From: an uncultured Gemmatimonadaceae bacterium
GTDB lineage: Bacteria; Gemmatimonadota; Gemmatimonadetes; Gemmatimonadales; Gemmatimonadaceae
Direction of reading: 5' to 3'
Assembly (NCBI GenBank): GCA_955652265.1
Contig: CATPBD010000194.1
Coordinates: 1-9,393, forward strand
DNA: 9,393 bases
A program made the translations under genes and the position numbers. This document shows, piece after piece, positions 1 through 8,251 of the stretch (within the stretch, counting starts at the first letter, position 1; each line of letters begins with the position of its first letter). Below the pieces are notes generated by a model. That model did not search any database. It was not told the DNA's origin and saw nothing but the letters and a program-made list of their open reading frames with translations.

Positions 1-946
1 GGAAGGTGCGCCCGACGTAGTGGTTTCGAATGAGGGCCAGCTCGAGGGGAAGACCGGATTCCTCCGCGAAACCGAGGGCGGCAGAGTTGGACGAATCGGG
101 CACACTGAAAACGAAATCAGCCGTTGGAGCAGGGAAGTCGCGCGCGAGCCGCCGGCCGAGTGCCCGGCGGGCACGATCGACTGATCCACCGAATCCCTGG
201 CTGTCGGGGCGCGAAAAATACACGTACTCGACAACGCACTTCCGTGACTCGAGCGGTGCGAGCGGAAAACTCGAGCGCACTCCGTTCCGGTCGACGGCTA
301 TGATTTCGCCGCGCTCGACTTCGCGCTCGAGCGTCGCGCCGAGGAGGTCCAGTGCGCAGCTCTCGGATGCGAAGATGGTTGCGCCTCCGAGCTTGCCCAT
401 CACCAACGGCCTCCAGCCACGAGGATCCCGTGCAGCGAGTAGCGTGTCTCCGAGCGCAACTACGAGGCAATACGCTCCTTCCACCCCAGTCAATGCATCG
501 GCGAGCCTCTCCTCCGGTTTTTCCGAGGAAGAGCGAGCAATACGATGAACTAGCACCTCAGAGTCCATCGTCGATGTGAAAATCGACCCTTCGTCCTCCA
601 ACTCGCGCCTGAGCTCGCTGGCATTGGTCAGATTTCCGTTGTGCGCGAGCCCGATGTGTCCGTCGCGAAACCTCGCCAGCACAGGCTGGGCGTTCTCTAT
701 CGTTGAGGATCCGGCAGTGCTGTATCGTGTGTGACCGATCGCGATATCGCCGGGCAAGCTCTCCACATCGGGTACCCCCAGGCCTTCGGAGACCAGACCC
801 ATTCTCTTGATCGCGCGCGCGCCAAGCTCACGATCCACCGCCACGATGCCCGATGATTCCTGTCCGCGGTGCTGGAGCGAGTAAAGCCCGAGGTGCGCCA
901 TTGCGGCGGCGTTTTCGTGGCCATAGATACCGAAGATTCCACACAT
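1..946 (-). CDS. purF: Amidophosphoribosyltransferase PurF (3' end outside window)
   Basis: First committed enzyme of de novo purine synthesis: PRPP plus glutamine gives 5-phosphoribosylamine; cytosolic. Translation from 946 gives 315 intact residues. It starts MCGIFGI, so the nucleophile Cys2 becomes the N-terminal residue after Met removal, with no propeptide of the Bacillus kind. Glutaminase motifs follow: LQHRGQESSG (about 24-33), GHTRYST (71-77) with the conserved Arg, and AHNGNLTNA (101-109) with the Asn-Gly pair. The sequence then enters the type I phosphoribosyltransferase domain, with VPDSSNSAALGFAEESG (281-297) and the mobile loop RNHYVGRTF at the window edge. Cys237 (YVYFSRPDS context) sits where Bacillus PurF has an Fe-S ligand. 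The family is usually 460-500 residues, so about a third is missing. The start lies one base after the purL stop. Identity is very secure. Confidence 0.97.
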   Translation of the reverse strand, partial: MCGIFGIYGHENAAAMAHLGLYSLQHRGQESSGIVAVDRELGARAIKRMGLVSEGLGVPDVESLPGDIAIGHTRYSTAGSSTIENAQPVLARFRDGHIGLAHNGNLTNASELRRELEDEGSIFTSTMDSEVLVHRIARSSSEKPEERLADALTGVEGAYCLVVALGDTLLAARDPRGWRPLVMGKLGGATIFASESCALDLLGATLEREVERGEIIAVDRNGVRSSFPLAPLESRKCVVEYVYFSRPDSQGFGGSVDRARRALGRRLARDFPAPTADFVFSVPDSSNSAALGFAEESGLPLELALIRNHYVGRTF

Positions 947-947
947 A

Positions 948-3242
948 TCAGTGGGCCGCCACCGGAGCGAGCTCGTCGAATGTCGTGTGCTCGGGGGTTC
1001 GCGACATGATCGACGGAATGGTGTCGTGGTACGCGTGCCGCAGGCGCCCGAGTGGTGCCTTCATTTCCGAATCTGCGAGCCTGATCGCGAGAGTGTCGGA
1101 GGTGCGCTGTACGGTGCCGATGCGCGCGCAAGGAACTCCGGCCTTTGCGGCAATTTCCAGGACGCGCTCGGGTGTGGAGCTGGAAATCACAATCCGGCCC
1201 TGTGTCTCTCCAAACAAAACGCCTCGATTCGGAATGGCTCCCCACGTTGACAGATCGATCTCGGCGCCACTCTGGCACTCCAGGTCTGCGACGCAACACT
1301 CGGCGAGTGCGATCGCCAATCCACCGTCGCTGCAATCGTGCGCCGAGCTGACTAGGCCGGCGCGAATTGCCTCGAGCAAGGAGTCTATCACCTTCTTTTC
1401 GAGATCGAGATCGCAGCGTGGAGGCGCGCCAAGCACCGCCTCATGAATGGTCGCCAGGTATTCACTTCCGCCAAGCTCTCCCCCCATCTCGCCGAGCAGT
1501 AGCACGGCGTCCCCGTCGTGTTGGAAGGTCGCGCGCGTAACGTGCGACAGATCCTCGATCAGCCCGACCATTCCAATCACCGGCGTCGGATAGACTGCTC
1601 CGGATGGACTCTCGTTATAGAGAGATACATTGCCTCCCGTCACCGGAGTGCCCAACGCTCGACACGCTTCGCCCATTCCCGCGACGGCCTCCTTGAACTG
1701 AAAGAAGACTTCAGGGCGGGTTGGGTTGCCGAAGTTGAGGCAATTCGTGATCGCCATCGGACGCGCGCCGGTGCAGGCGACGTTGCGCGCCGCCTCCGCC
1801 ACTGCGATCCGTCCGCCGACTCGCGGATCGAGATAGACGTAGCGCCCGTTGCAGTCTGTCTTCACGGCGATCGCTTTGTTGGTGCCTCGAATGCGGAGAA
1901 CCGCCGCGTCGCCGCCCGGCCCGATCACGGTGTTGGTTCGCACAGTTGAATCGTATTGCCGATACGCCCATGACTTGCTCGCGATGGTTGGAGCGGAGAG
2001 CAGCTTCTCCAGAGTCCAGATCGGATCGTTCTCCTCGCTGCGCTCGGGGACAGCGAGAGGATCCGCTGCTCGCAGCGTCCTGATCGCGTCCGATTCGCGT
2101 GCATCCGGTGAGTAGCTGGGGCAGTCCGTGACGAGCCTGGACCCGGGGAACTCGGCTACGACCTTCGTCCCTTCGGTCACACGATACACGGGCTCAGCTA
2201 TCACTTCGCCGATCACCGCAGCTGTGAGGTCCCATTTTTCCAGGATCTCCCGCACGGCTTCCTCGTGTCCACGCTTGGCGACTACGAGCATCCGCTCCTG
2301 CGATTCGCTGAGCAGAATCTCGTACGGACTCATGCCGCTCTCGCGAGTCGGAACCTTGCTGACGTCGATCGTGACACCGACGTCTCCGCGCTCGGCCATC
2401 TCGGCCGAGGACGATGTGAGTCCAGCTGCTCCCATGTCCTGAATCGCGACTATGTGCCCACTCTTGATCAGCTCGAGACTCGCTTCGAGCAGCAATTTCT
2501 CGGTGAAGGGATCGCCGACCTGGATACGCGGCCGCTTGGCGTCACTCGCTTCGGAGAGGTCCTCTGATGCGAACGACGCCCCATGGATGCCATCTCTCCC
2601 GGTGCGAGCGCCCACGGCGATGATTGGATTGCCGATGCCTTCGGCTTTGGCGCGGATCAAGTCATCTTCGTGCAACAATCCCACGCACATCGCGTTGACG
2701 AGAGGATTGTATTCGTAAGCCGGGTCGAACACGATCTCGCCCGCCACTGTCGGAATTCCGACGCAGTTGCCGTAGTCTCCGATTCCTCTGACTACGCCGG
2801 AAAAGAGATACCGGACGCGAGAGCTCTCCAGGCTTCCGAAGCGCAGGGAGTTGAGCATTGCAATGGGCCGTGCGCCCATCGTGAAAACATCGCGAAGGAT
2901 CCCACCGACACCCGTCGCCGCGCCCTGGTAGGGCTCGACCGCGGAGGGATGATTGTGCGATTCGATCTTGAATGCGACAGCGAGACCGTCGCCAATCGAG
3001 ATCACTCCGGCGTTCTCACCGGGTCCTTGAAGAACGTACGGCGCCTCCGTTGGAAGCGTCTTCAAGACTGGGCGCGAATGTTTGTAGGAACAGTGCTCGC
3101 TCCACAGCGCGCTCACGATGCCGAGCTCGGTGAAGGTCGGTGTGCGGCCGAGCATCGCGAAGAGTCTCTCGTACTCCTGGCGCGTGAGTCCGTGCTCCGC
3201 GATCAGCGCGGGGGTGATTGCGGGATCGCCTGGACGCGGCAT
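948..3242 (-). CDS. purL: Phosphoribosylformylglycinamidine synthase, large subunit PurL (small-PurL type)
   Basis: ATP-dependent synthetase subunit that converts FGAR plus ammonia to FGAM, step four of purine synthesis. At 764 residues it is the short PurL found in bacteria that use separate PurS and PurQ, not the roughly 1,300-residue fused enzyme of E. coli. Visible motifs are [10 protein letters not shown] (47-56), KIESHNHPS (92-100), a glycine-rich [12 protein letters not shown] stretch (107-118), [11 protein letters not shown] (269-279) and, in the second AIRS-like half, [10 protein letters not shown] (535-544) and HDCSDGG (635-641). This shows the usual internal duplication. I chose ATG at 3242. 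An open extension upstream to 3317 would run through the purQ 3' end and looks non-homologous. GTG codons at 3245 and 3254 are alternatives. The spacing from purQ is 13 bases and no strong Shine-Dalgarno is seen. The last 20 or so residues look like a variable tail. Confidence 0.96.
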   Translation of the reverse strand: MPRPGDPAITPALIAEHGLTRQEYERLFAMLGRTPTFTELGIVSALWSEHCSYKHSRPVLKTLPTEAPYVLQGPGENAGVISIGDGLAVAFKIESHNHPSAVEPYQGAATGVGGILRDVFTMGARPIAMLNSLRFGSLESSRVRYLFSGVVRGIGDYGNCVGIPTVAGEIVFDPAYEYNPLVNAMCVGLLHEDDLIRAKAEGIGNPIIAVGARTGRDGIHGASFASEDLSEASDAKRPRIQVGDPFTEKLLLEASLELIKSGHIVAIQDMGAAGLTSSSAEMAERGDVGVTIDVSKVPTRESGMSPYEILLSESQERMLVVAKRGHEEAVREILEKWDLTAAVIGEVIAEPVYRVTEGTKVVAEFPGSRLVTDCPSYSPDARESDAIRTLRAADPLAVPERSEENDPIWTLEKLLSAPTIASKSWAYRQYDSTVRTNTVIGPGGDAAVLRIRGTNKAIAVKTDCNGRYVYLDPRVGGRIAVAEAARNVACTGARPMAITNCLNFGNPTRPEVFFQFKEAVAGMGEACRALGTPVTGGNVSLYNESPSGAVYPTPVIGMVGLIEDLSHVTRATFQHDGDAVLLLGEMGGELGGSEYLATIHEAVLGAPPRCDLDLEKKVIDSLLEAIRAGLVSSAHDCSDGGLAIALAECCVADLECQSGAEIDLSTWGAIPNRGVLFGETQGRIVISSSTPERVLEIAAKAGVPCARIGTVQRTSDTLAIRLADSEMKAPLGRLRHAYHDTIPSIMSRTPEHTTFDELAPVAAH

Positions 3243-3255
3243 CACGACCGACACG

Positions 3256-3948
3256 TCAGGCCGCCACGCGAGCGAGAATCGATTCGAACAGGCGCACGCC
3301 GTCACTCGAGCCGACAAGCGGGCTGCACGCGCGCTCCGGGTGGGGCATCATGCCGAGCACATTTCCTCCCTCGCTGATGATCCCAGCGATGTTGCGCTCG
3401 GAGCCGTTGGGGTTGGCGTCCGCACTGATATTCCCCTTGGCGTCCGCATATCTGAAGATAACACGTGCGTCGTTCTCCAAAGCGTCGAGAACGTCGTCCG
3501 AAGCGACATATCGCCCCTCTCCGTGGGCGACGGGGATTCTCAGGACCTCGTTGGTCTCGTAAAGGTTGGTGAATATCGTGCCCGAGTTCTCTACCCGAAC
3601 CCGGACCTGCGCCGAGACGAACTGGAGGTGCGAGTTCCGCATCAACGCGCCGGGGAGCAAACCTGCTTCGCACGCAATCTGAAATCCGTTGCAGATGCAG
3701 ATCACTGGGGCGCCGCTGCTCGCGTGTGCTACGACTTCCTGCATGATCGGACTGAATCGCGCGATCGCTCCGGCGCGGAGGTAATCTCCGTAACTGAATC
3801 CGCCCGGCAGAATGATCACATCCGATCCCCGAAGGTCGTGATCCTTGTGCCAGAGATAAACGGCTTCCTCGCCCAGAATCTCGGTGACGGCGTGGTAGGC
3901 GTCGTAATCGCAGTTCGAGCCGGGGAACGTGACTATACCGAACTTCAC
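3256..3948 (-). CDS. purQ: FGAM synthase glutaminase subunit PurQ
   Basis: Class I glutamine amidotransferase that hydrolyses glutamine and channels ammonia to PurL. It has 230 residues, as expected for the family (Bacillus about 227). It begins [14 protein letters not shown] with GTG as the initiator. The nucleophile is Cys86 in CICNGFQ, and the His203/Glu205 pair lies in MPHPERA, completing the triad. [15 protein letters not shown] (48-62) and the [12 protein letters not shown] segment (179-190) are typical PurQ. The GTG overlaps the purS stop codon (GTGA), which fixes the start and suggests coupled translation. The reading frame stays open far upstream through purS and into pssA, but that stretch is arginine-rich and unrelated to PurQ, so it is not part of the protein. 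Confidence 0.96.
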   Translation of the reverse strand: MKFGIVTFPGSNCDYDAYHAVTEILGEEAVYLWHKDHDLRGSDVIILPGGFSYGDYLRAGAIARFSPIMQEVVAHASSGAPVICICNGFQIACEAGLLPGALMRNSHLQFVSAQVRVRVENSGTIFTNLYETNEVLRIPVAHGEGRYVASDDVLDALENDARVIFRYADAKGNISADANPNGSERNIAGIISEGGNVLGMMPHPERACSPLVGSSDGVRLFESILARVAA

Positions 3949-4202
3949 GCGGGCACCGCCGATTCGATCTCGAAATCTTCGGTGACCGGATTGGCGAGAA
4001 GCTTCTCGCACATCTCCGTCACCGCCTCTTCTGCCGCGATGGCATCGTACGCGTCCGTCTCGATGATGATGTACCTGCCGACGTGAACGTTCTTGACCTC
4101 GCTGAATCCGAGCGTGTGGAGCGCATCGGTCACGGCCTTCCCCTGCGGATCCAGCAATCCTTTCCGCGGCGTGATGTGAACGGCGATGCGGAACTTCGAC
4201 AT
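3945..4202 (-). CDS. purS: FGAM synthase small subunit PurS
   Basis: Small structural subunit that bridges PurL and PurQ in the three-part FGAM synthase. It has 85 residues from ATG at 4202, typical for PurS (80-90). It begins MSKFRIAVHITPRKGLLDPQG and carries VTDALHTLGF, NVHVGRYIIIE and CEKLLANPVTEDFEI, matching the beta-alpha-beta-beta-alpha-beta pattern and conserved LANPVIE-like motif of the family. A GGAGGA ribosome binding site lies 8 bases upstream within the pssA 3' end. The codon directly before the ATG is TTG, in frame, and could add one residue, but the ATG has the better spacing. The start shares one base with the pssA stop. It is followed by purQ and purL, its complex partners. 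Confidence 0.96.
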   Translation of the reverse strand: MSKFRIAVHITPRKGLLDPQGKAVTDALHTLGFSEVKNVHVGRYIIIETDAYDAIAAEEAVTEMCEKLLANPVTEDFEIESAVPA

Positions 4203-5173
4203 CAAGGCTGTCCTCCAATCGGACCAGGTGGCGGAATGTTGGTTGGGCCGCCCCGCGGTGGCTCATCGTGACCGGGCGGGCGACGTCGTCTTCTCCGTCG
4301 GTGTGGACGCTGCCGCGCTGCCTCACTGCCTGCAGCAACGACGCCAGCGGCAGTGAGAAGAAGCGGCTCATCGTCGTCGTCGATTACCGGGGAATCACCC
4401 CTCGGACGTCGGTCGAGCAATCCGAAGATCACGGTCTTCGCCAATCCATAAACCACGTAAAGCACCAGGGCGGGGAAATAGAATTCGGTGCGAAGCAACA
4501 ACACGCCGATCAGCGTGATGAAGACAACCAGTGTCCCGAGGATCTCGCTCGGCCTCCGAAAGCCGACAGTCGGAACAGCCGGATACGACACGTTGCTGAT
4601 CATGAGAAACGCCAGCACGAGCATCAGGCCTCGAAGTCCCGCTGGCCAGTTCAAGTCGCCGATGATCGTCGTGTTATAGAGGGAGGTCTGACTGAACCAG
4701 AAGTATGTCGCCAGCGTCATTCCGGCGGCCGGGCTCGGGAGCCCGTGAAAATATTTCTTTGCTCGCCCAGCCTGCTCGACGTTGAACCGCGCCAGGCGAA
4801 TCACCGCGCACGCGACGAACAGAAACGCGAAAATCCAGTCCCACCCATTTCGGTTGAGAACGGCGAAGTACATGATGAGGGCGGGAGCCAATCCGAACGA
4901 GATGGCATCGACAAGTGAATCGAGCTCGGAGCCAAACCGCGACCCCGTTCCGGTTGCCCGCGCAATCCGGCCGTCCAGCGCGTCGCAGATCCCCGCGGCA
5001 ACTACGCACCGCGCTGCGGTATCGAACTCACTACGCGATGCCGCGACAATGGCAAACACCCCGAAGAAGAGACTCGCCAGCGTCGCTCCATTCGGGAGGA
5101 TGACGACCGCTCTTCTCGGTCGATCAGTTTCCGCACGGGCGTGATGACGTCGTGAGTGATCGGGGGAAGCCAT
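4202..5173 (-). CDS. pssA: CDP-diacylglycerol-serine O-phosphatidyltransferase
   Basis: Membrane enzyme that makes phosphatidylserine from CDP-diacylglycerol and L-serine, the precursor of phosphatidylethanolamine. It has 323 residues from ATG at 5173. The CDP-alcohol phosphotransferase signature is complete: Asp64, Asp67-Gly68, Ala71-Arg72, Gly81, Asp85 and Asp89. The N-terminal LPNGATLASLFFG (26-38) and the SPAAG stretch (147-151) are typical of type II bacterial PssA. Several hydrophobic helices span roughly 23-46, 96-106, 112-127, 180-200, 212-228 and 231-252. After about residue 254 there is an unusual hydrophilic tail with an Asp run (265-268), a seven-Arg run (292-298) and a Pro/Gly-rich end. 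The start shares one base with the psd stop; an in-frame TTG precedes the ATG. The product should feed the neighbouring decarboxylase. Related families (PgsA, choline-type enzymes) share the signature, but the pairing with psd supports this call. Confidence 0.93.
   Translation of the reverse strand: MASPDHSRRHHARAETDRPRRAVVILPNGATLASLFFGVFAIVAASRSEFDTAARCVVAAGICDALDGRIARATGTGSRFGSELDSLVDAISFGLAPALIMYFAVLNRNGWDWIFAFLFVACAVIRLARFNVEQAGRAKKYFHGLPSPAAGMTLATYFWFSQTSLYNTTIIGDLNWPAGLRGLMLVLAFLMISNVSYPAVPTVGFRRPSEILGTLVVFITLIGVLLLRTEFYFPALVLYVVYGLAKTVIFGLLDRRPRGDSPVIDDDDEPLLLTAAGVVAAGSEAARQRPHRRRRRRRPPGHDEPPRGGPTNIPPPGPIGGQP
4211..4216 (-). promoter_or_regulatory. Ribosome binding site for purS
   Basis: On the minus strand this reads GGAGGA, 8 bases before the purS ATG at 4202. 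It is the strongest Shine-Dalgarno match at any junction in the window. It lies inside the codons for the Ile-Gly-Gly near the end of pssA. It favours the ATG over the adjacent in-frame TTG at 4205. Confidence 0.75.
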
Positions 5174-5859
5174 CAATGCGGGAGCTCCCCAAGCACAGTC
5201 ACGCCGGCAGTCGTCGCGTCGCCGAGCTTCGCTCGAATGATGGAGTTGACGGGTAGAAAGAGATCGACTCGGGAGCCGAAGCGAATGATTCCCATTCTCT
5301 CGCCCTGTTTCACGCGCTCGCCGAGTTTACTGTACGTGACAATGCGGCGCGCTATGAGTCCAGCGATCTGCCGCACCAGCACCCGACGAGTGGTACCGAC
5401 TCGGGCTGTTCGATCCGAGTCCGCGGGAAGCGTTTCGATTCCGACCGACATTTGCTCGTTCTCGAGGCTCGATTTTTCAGCCGAGGCATTGAAGAACTTG
5501 CCTTTGTTGTAGTGGATATAGGTGACGATGCCTTCGACTGGGTACCGGTTCACGTGCACGTTGAAGACGTTCATGAAAATCGAGAGGCGGATCGCTCGTC
5601 CCTTCATGAAGCTTGGTTCGTCCACTTCGGTGATCATGATGAGCTTGCCATCAGCTGGAGCTAAGACGAGAGACGGTCCACGATCTCCAAGTCGCTCCGG
5701 GTCGCGGAAGAAGTACGCCACCCATAGGGCCAGAAGCAGAAGGACAAAGGCTGCCAGCCACAATCCCCACGAGCGGCGCGTCACGGCGAGCCCGAATCCT
5801 CCCGCTGCGACGGCGGCGGCGATCGCTATGAAAAGCAGACCTTCGCGCGCGAAGTTCAA
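5173..5859 (-). CDS. psd: Phosphatidylserine decarboxylase, short (PSD-A) type proenzyme
   Basis: Converts phosphatidylserine to phosphatidylethanolamine at the inner membrane. It has 228 residues, the short form, rather than the roughly 320-residue E. coli form. Two hydrophobic segments (about 7-27 and 31-50) anchor the N-terminus. Then come YFFRDPER (49-56), APADGK (67-72), [14 protein letters not shown] (97-110), KSSLENEQM (129-137) and the self-cleavage site RFGS, where cleavage between Gly195 and Ser196 would create the pyruvoyl prosthetic group. Asp70 and His102 are the likely partners in self-processing. The start is TTG at 5859, overlapping the purC stop (TTGA). I chose it because the FAREG N-terminus is typical of the family and no in-frame ATG occurs before residue 75. 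It works on the product of pssA immediately downstream. Confidence 0.94.
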   Translation of the reverse strand: MNFAREGLLFIAIAAAVAAGGFGLAVTRRSWGLWLAAFVLLLLALWVAYFFRDPERLGDRGPSLVLAPADGKLIMITEVDEPSFMKGRAIRLSIFMNVFNVHVNRYPVEGIVTYIHYNKGKFFNASAEKSSLENEQMSVGIETLPADSDRTARVGTTRRVLVRQIAGLIARRIVTYSKLGERVKQGERMGIIRFGSRVDLFLPVNSIIRAKLGDATTAGVTVLGELPH

Positions 5860-6818
5860 TGTGATGCGTCAGTGTTGAGCGAGCGGCCGGTGAGGCGACG
5901 ATAGATGTCGAGGTAACGTTCGCTCGTCGCGTCGATCACTTCTTTCGGCAACCGCGGTGGTGGATAATTCCCGTCCCATCTCCCGGCGCGCTTCTCCGCG
6001 TCGAGATAGTCGCGAAGAGGCTGCTTGTCGAAGCTGGGCTGGCCATGCCCTGGCTCATAGCGATCGGCCGGCCAGAATCGCGAGCTGTCGGGGGTGAGCA
6101 CCTCATCCACCAATATAACAACACTTCCGGGTTCGGCGGTGTCCTCTGGCACCTTCACACGCGACTCTCTCACTCGACCGAATTCGAACTTGGTATCGGC
6201 GATGATGATTCCGCGCTCTGCAGCGATGGCACGCCCCGCTTCGTAGATCTCGCGCGACAACCGTTCCAGCTCGCCAGCCCATCGATCACCGATGAGTGAG
6301 CGCATCCGATCGACAGTGATGTTCTCGTCGTGACCTTCCTCCGCTTTGGTTGCCGGGCTGAACAGAGGCGGATCGAGCCGGGCGGATTCGCGAAGGCCTT
6401 TCGGAAGAGGCTCGCCCGCCAGAGTCCCATGATCGCGATACTCCTTCCACGCCGAGCCCGACAGGTACCCGCGTACGACACACTCGATCGGGAAAACTGT
6501 CGACCGCTTGCACAGCATCGCGCGGCCGGCGAGCTCCCGCTCGTGACCCTGAAGCTGCGGGACCTCGCGCACGATTTCGGACGTGTCCGCCGACAACATG
6601 TGATGCTCGACTCTGAGGGCGAGCTGCCTCAGCCACCAGGCCGTGATTTGCGTCAGGACCGCGCCCTTGTGCGGGATTGTCTCCGCCATCACGACGTCGA
6701 ATGCGCTGACACGGTCCGTCGCGACGATCAGCAGCCTCTCGCCATCCACCAGGTACACATCGCGCACCTTCCCGCGTCTGAACGGCGTGAGCGGGAGCGC
6801 GCTCGCCTCCATGAGCAT
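5856..6818 (-). CDS. purC: Phosphoribosylaminoimidazole-succinocarboxamide synthase (SAICAR synthetase), long form
   Basis: ATP-dependent ligase joining CAIR and aspartate to give SAICAR. It has 320 residues, longer than Bacillus or E. coli PurC (about 240) and close to the yeast Ade1 length. Both family signatures are present: [14 protein letters not shown] (109-122) and [10 protein letters not shown] (205-214). GKVRDVY (16-22), ATDRVSAFD (33-41), [12 protein letters not shown] (156-167) and [16 protein letters not shown] (237-252) match the long, yeast-like branch. An extra segment of around 15-20 residues (about 217-232) lies between FEFG and VDEVLTPD. The start is ATG at 6818, sharing a base with the purB stop; a second ATG at 6812 would remove two residues. 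A GAGGAG site lies 11 bases upstream of the first ATG. The 3' end overlaps psd by four bases. Confidence 0.96.
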   Translation of the reverse strand: MLMEASALPLTPFRRGKVRDVYLVDGERLLIVATDRVSAFDVVMAETIPHKGAVLTQITAWWLRQLALRVEHHMLSADTSEIVREVPQLQGHERELAGRAMLCKRSTVFPIECVVRGYLSGSAWKEYRDHGTLAGEPLPKGLRESARLDPPLFSPATKAEEGHDENITVDRMRSLIGDRWAGELERLSREIYEAGRAIAAERGIIIADTKFEFGRVRESRVKVPEDTAEPGSVVILVDEVLTPDSSRFWPADRYEPGHGQPSFDKQPLRDYLDAEKRAGRWDGNYPPPRLPKEVIDATSERYLDIYRRLTGRSLNTDASH

Positions 6819-8251
6819 CAGACGCGGAGCTCCTCGGCGCGCTCGGATCTCGCAGTGTCACCTGCGAACAACGGCGTGATCACGTCGCGCAAGAACTCGT
6901 CAACCTGTTCAGGCGCGCGGCCCACGAAACGCTTCGGATCGATGGCCCCCTCGAGATCCTTCATCTTCACACCGAATGACTTGTCTCGGCCGAGCCGCTC
7001 GAGCAGATCGTTTGCATCCCCGCCGTTCTTGAGGGCGCGCGCGGCTTCAATGCTGTGTTTTCTGATCGTCTCGTGCGCGACCTGTCTGTCGCCGCCCGCC
7101 CGAACCGCGCGAACTATCAACTCCTCCGTCGCCATGAACGGTAGCTCCGCCGCGACGCGACGCTCGATCACCGGCGGGTGAACCTCCAAGCCGCTCGAGA
7201 CGTTTGCCATCAACAACAGGATCGCATCCGTGGCGAGGAACATCTCCGGTATCACGAGACGACGGTTCGCGCTGTCGTCCAGCGTCCTCTCGAAGTACTG
7301 GACAGCGTGGGTCTGATTCGCGTTGCCCTCGAGCGAGTTCACAAATCGGGCGAGAGAAGCGATACGCTCGGAGCGCATCGGGTTCCGTTTGTACGCCATC
7401 GCTGATGACCCGACCTGCTCGGGCTCGAACGGTTCCTCCATTTCGCCAAACGATTGCAGCATTCGAATGTCGCCGCTGAATTTGGCCGCGCTGGCGGCGA
7501 GTCCAGCGACCGCCGACAAAACGAAAGCGTCAAGCTTGCGAGTGTACGTCTGTCCGGTGACGGGAAGGGGCGCAGCAAAGGACATCTTCTCGGTGACGAG
7601 TCTGTCGAGACGGCGTACTTTCTCATGATCCCCGTCGAAAAGCTCGAGAAACGTCGCCTGGGTCCCGGTCGTGCCTTTCACGCCGCGGAAGGGAAGCGTT
7701 CTTCGGCGGTAATCGATGTCCTCAATGTCCAGCACCAGATCCTGCATCCAGAGGGTGGCTCTTTTTCCCACGGTCGTTAGCTGCGCGGGCTGAAGGTGCG
7801 TGTACCCGAGCGTCGGCTGGTCGCGCCACTGCTCGGCGAACGCCGCAAGAGAGCGAAGCACATCGAGCGAGCGGCCGCGGAGCAGGTCCAGCCCGCGACG
7901 CATCAGAATGAGGTCCGCGTTGTCGGTGACGTATGCGCTGGTCGCGCCCAGATGGATGAACGGCTTCGCCTTCGGCGCGACATCTCCGAAGGCGTGCACG
8001 TGGGCCATCACGTCGTGTCGGAAGCGCTTCTCGTACTTTGCGACAGCGTCAAAGTCGATGTTGTCGAGGTTCGCGCGCATCTGGCGAATCGCTTCTTCCG
8101 GGATCTTGGCGCCGAGCTCGTGCTCGGCCTCGGCCAGTGCGAGCCACAGGCGACGCCACAGGCCATAGCGTGTTGCCGGCGACCATAGCTCCAGCATCGC
8201 CGCCGATGCGTAACGCTCCGCGAGCGGTGAGCTATAGCGGTCCGTCACCAT
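6818..8251 (-). CDS. purB: Adenylosuccinate lyase, eukaryote-like long form
   Basis: Fumarase/aspartase-superfamily lyase that acts twice in purine synthesis, splitting fumarate from SAICAR and from adenylosuccinate; cytosolic homotetramer. It has 477 residues, near human ADSL (484) and longer than Bacillus PurB (431). The superfamily signature [11 protein letters not shown] (281-291) contains the catalytic serine region (Ser282/283). His152 in [16 protein letters not shown] is the likely general acid, and [12 protein letters not shown] (78-89) holds a second active-site histidine. From memory, long stretches read like the human enzyme: the N-terminal [21 protein letters not shown] (188-199), GQTYTRK (233-239), [12 protein letters not shown] (320-331) and ELPFMATE (369-376). 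The ATG shares one base with the htrA stop, and no strong ribosome site is seen, so coupling to htrA is likely. The SAICAR it uses comes from purC next door. Confidence 0.97.
   Translation of the reverse strand: MVTDRYSSPLAERYASAAMLELWSPATRYGLWRRLWLALAEAEHELGAKIPEEAIRQMRANLDNIDFDAVAKYEKRFRHDVMAHVHAFGDVAPKAKPFIHLGATSAYVTDNADLILMRRGLDLLRGRSLDVLRSLAAFAEQWRDQPTLGYTHLQPAQLTTVGKRATLWMQDLVLDIEDIDYRRRTLPFRGVKGTTGTQATFLELFDGDHEKVRRLDRLVTEKMSFAAPLPVTGQTYTRKLDAFVLSAVAGLAASAAKFSGDIRMLQSFGEMEEPFEPEQVGSSAMAYKRNPMRSERIASLARFVNSLEGNANQTHAVQYFERTLDDSANRRLVIPEMFLATDAILLLMANVSSGLEVHPPVIERRVAAELPFMATEELIVRAVRAGGDRQVAHETIRKHSIEAARALKNGGDANDLLERLGRDKSFGVKMKDLEGAIDPKRFVGRAPEQVDEFLRDVITPLFAGDTARSERAEELRV
6830..6835 (-). 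promoter_or_regulatory. Probable ribosome binding site for purC
   Basis: On the minus strand this reads GAGGAG, 11 bases before the ATG at 6818 and 17 before the one at 6812. The spacing is long but favours the upstream ATG. It lies within the last codons of purB. Confidence 0.5.

Noticed and set aside
697..1335. 212-codon minus-strand frame across the purL/purF junction
   Set aside because: It is out of frame with both intact genes and strongly biased to Arg and Ser. Both real frames are unbroken through this region, so there is no frameshift.
3243..3317. Extended N-terminus of PurL from TTG at 3317
   Set aside because: It would overlap the conserved end of purQ by 62 bases and adds 25 residues unlike any PurL N-terminus. 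ATG at 3242 gives the normal length.
2583..4086. Long plus-strand open frames (264 and 322 codons) opposite purL, purQ and purS
   Set aside because: These are typical antisense shadows in GC-rich coding DNA. Their translations are low in hydrophobic pattern and rich in Arg, Ser and Ala, with no recognisable motif, and the minus strand is clearly coding.
3949..4371. Open frame continuing upstream of purQ through purS and into pssA, giving a 371-residue reading frame
   Set aside because: The extra part is rich in Arg, His and Ser with no resemblance to PurQ, and it overlaps two clear genes. The family length and the [12 protein letters not shown] start place the N-terminus at GTG 3948.
4270..4390. 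Possible simple-sequence repeat or slippage site in the pssA tail
   Set aside because: The Arg run uses mixed codons and the reading frame runs correctly into the overlapping purS start, so slippage or an assembly error is unlikely. Only the short Asp run is repeat-like (about four units).
1309..5826. Four copies of the palindrome GCGATCGC (1309, 1867, 3761, 5819), more than base composition alone would give, like the cyanobacterial HIP1 repeat
   Set aside because: All four encode Ala-Ile-Ala in purL (twice), purQ and psd, so common codons explain them. There is no flanking similarity or even spacing.
6286..6861. 191-codon minus-strand frame over the purB/purC junction
   Set aside because: It is an alternate frame inside purC, Arg/Gly-rich, without motifs; purC itself is complete.
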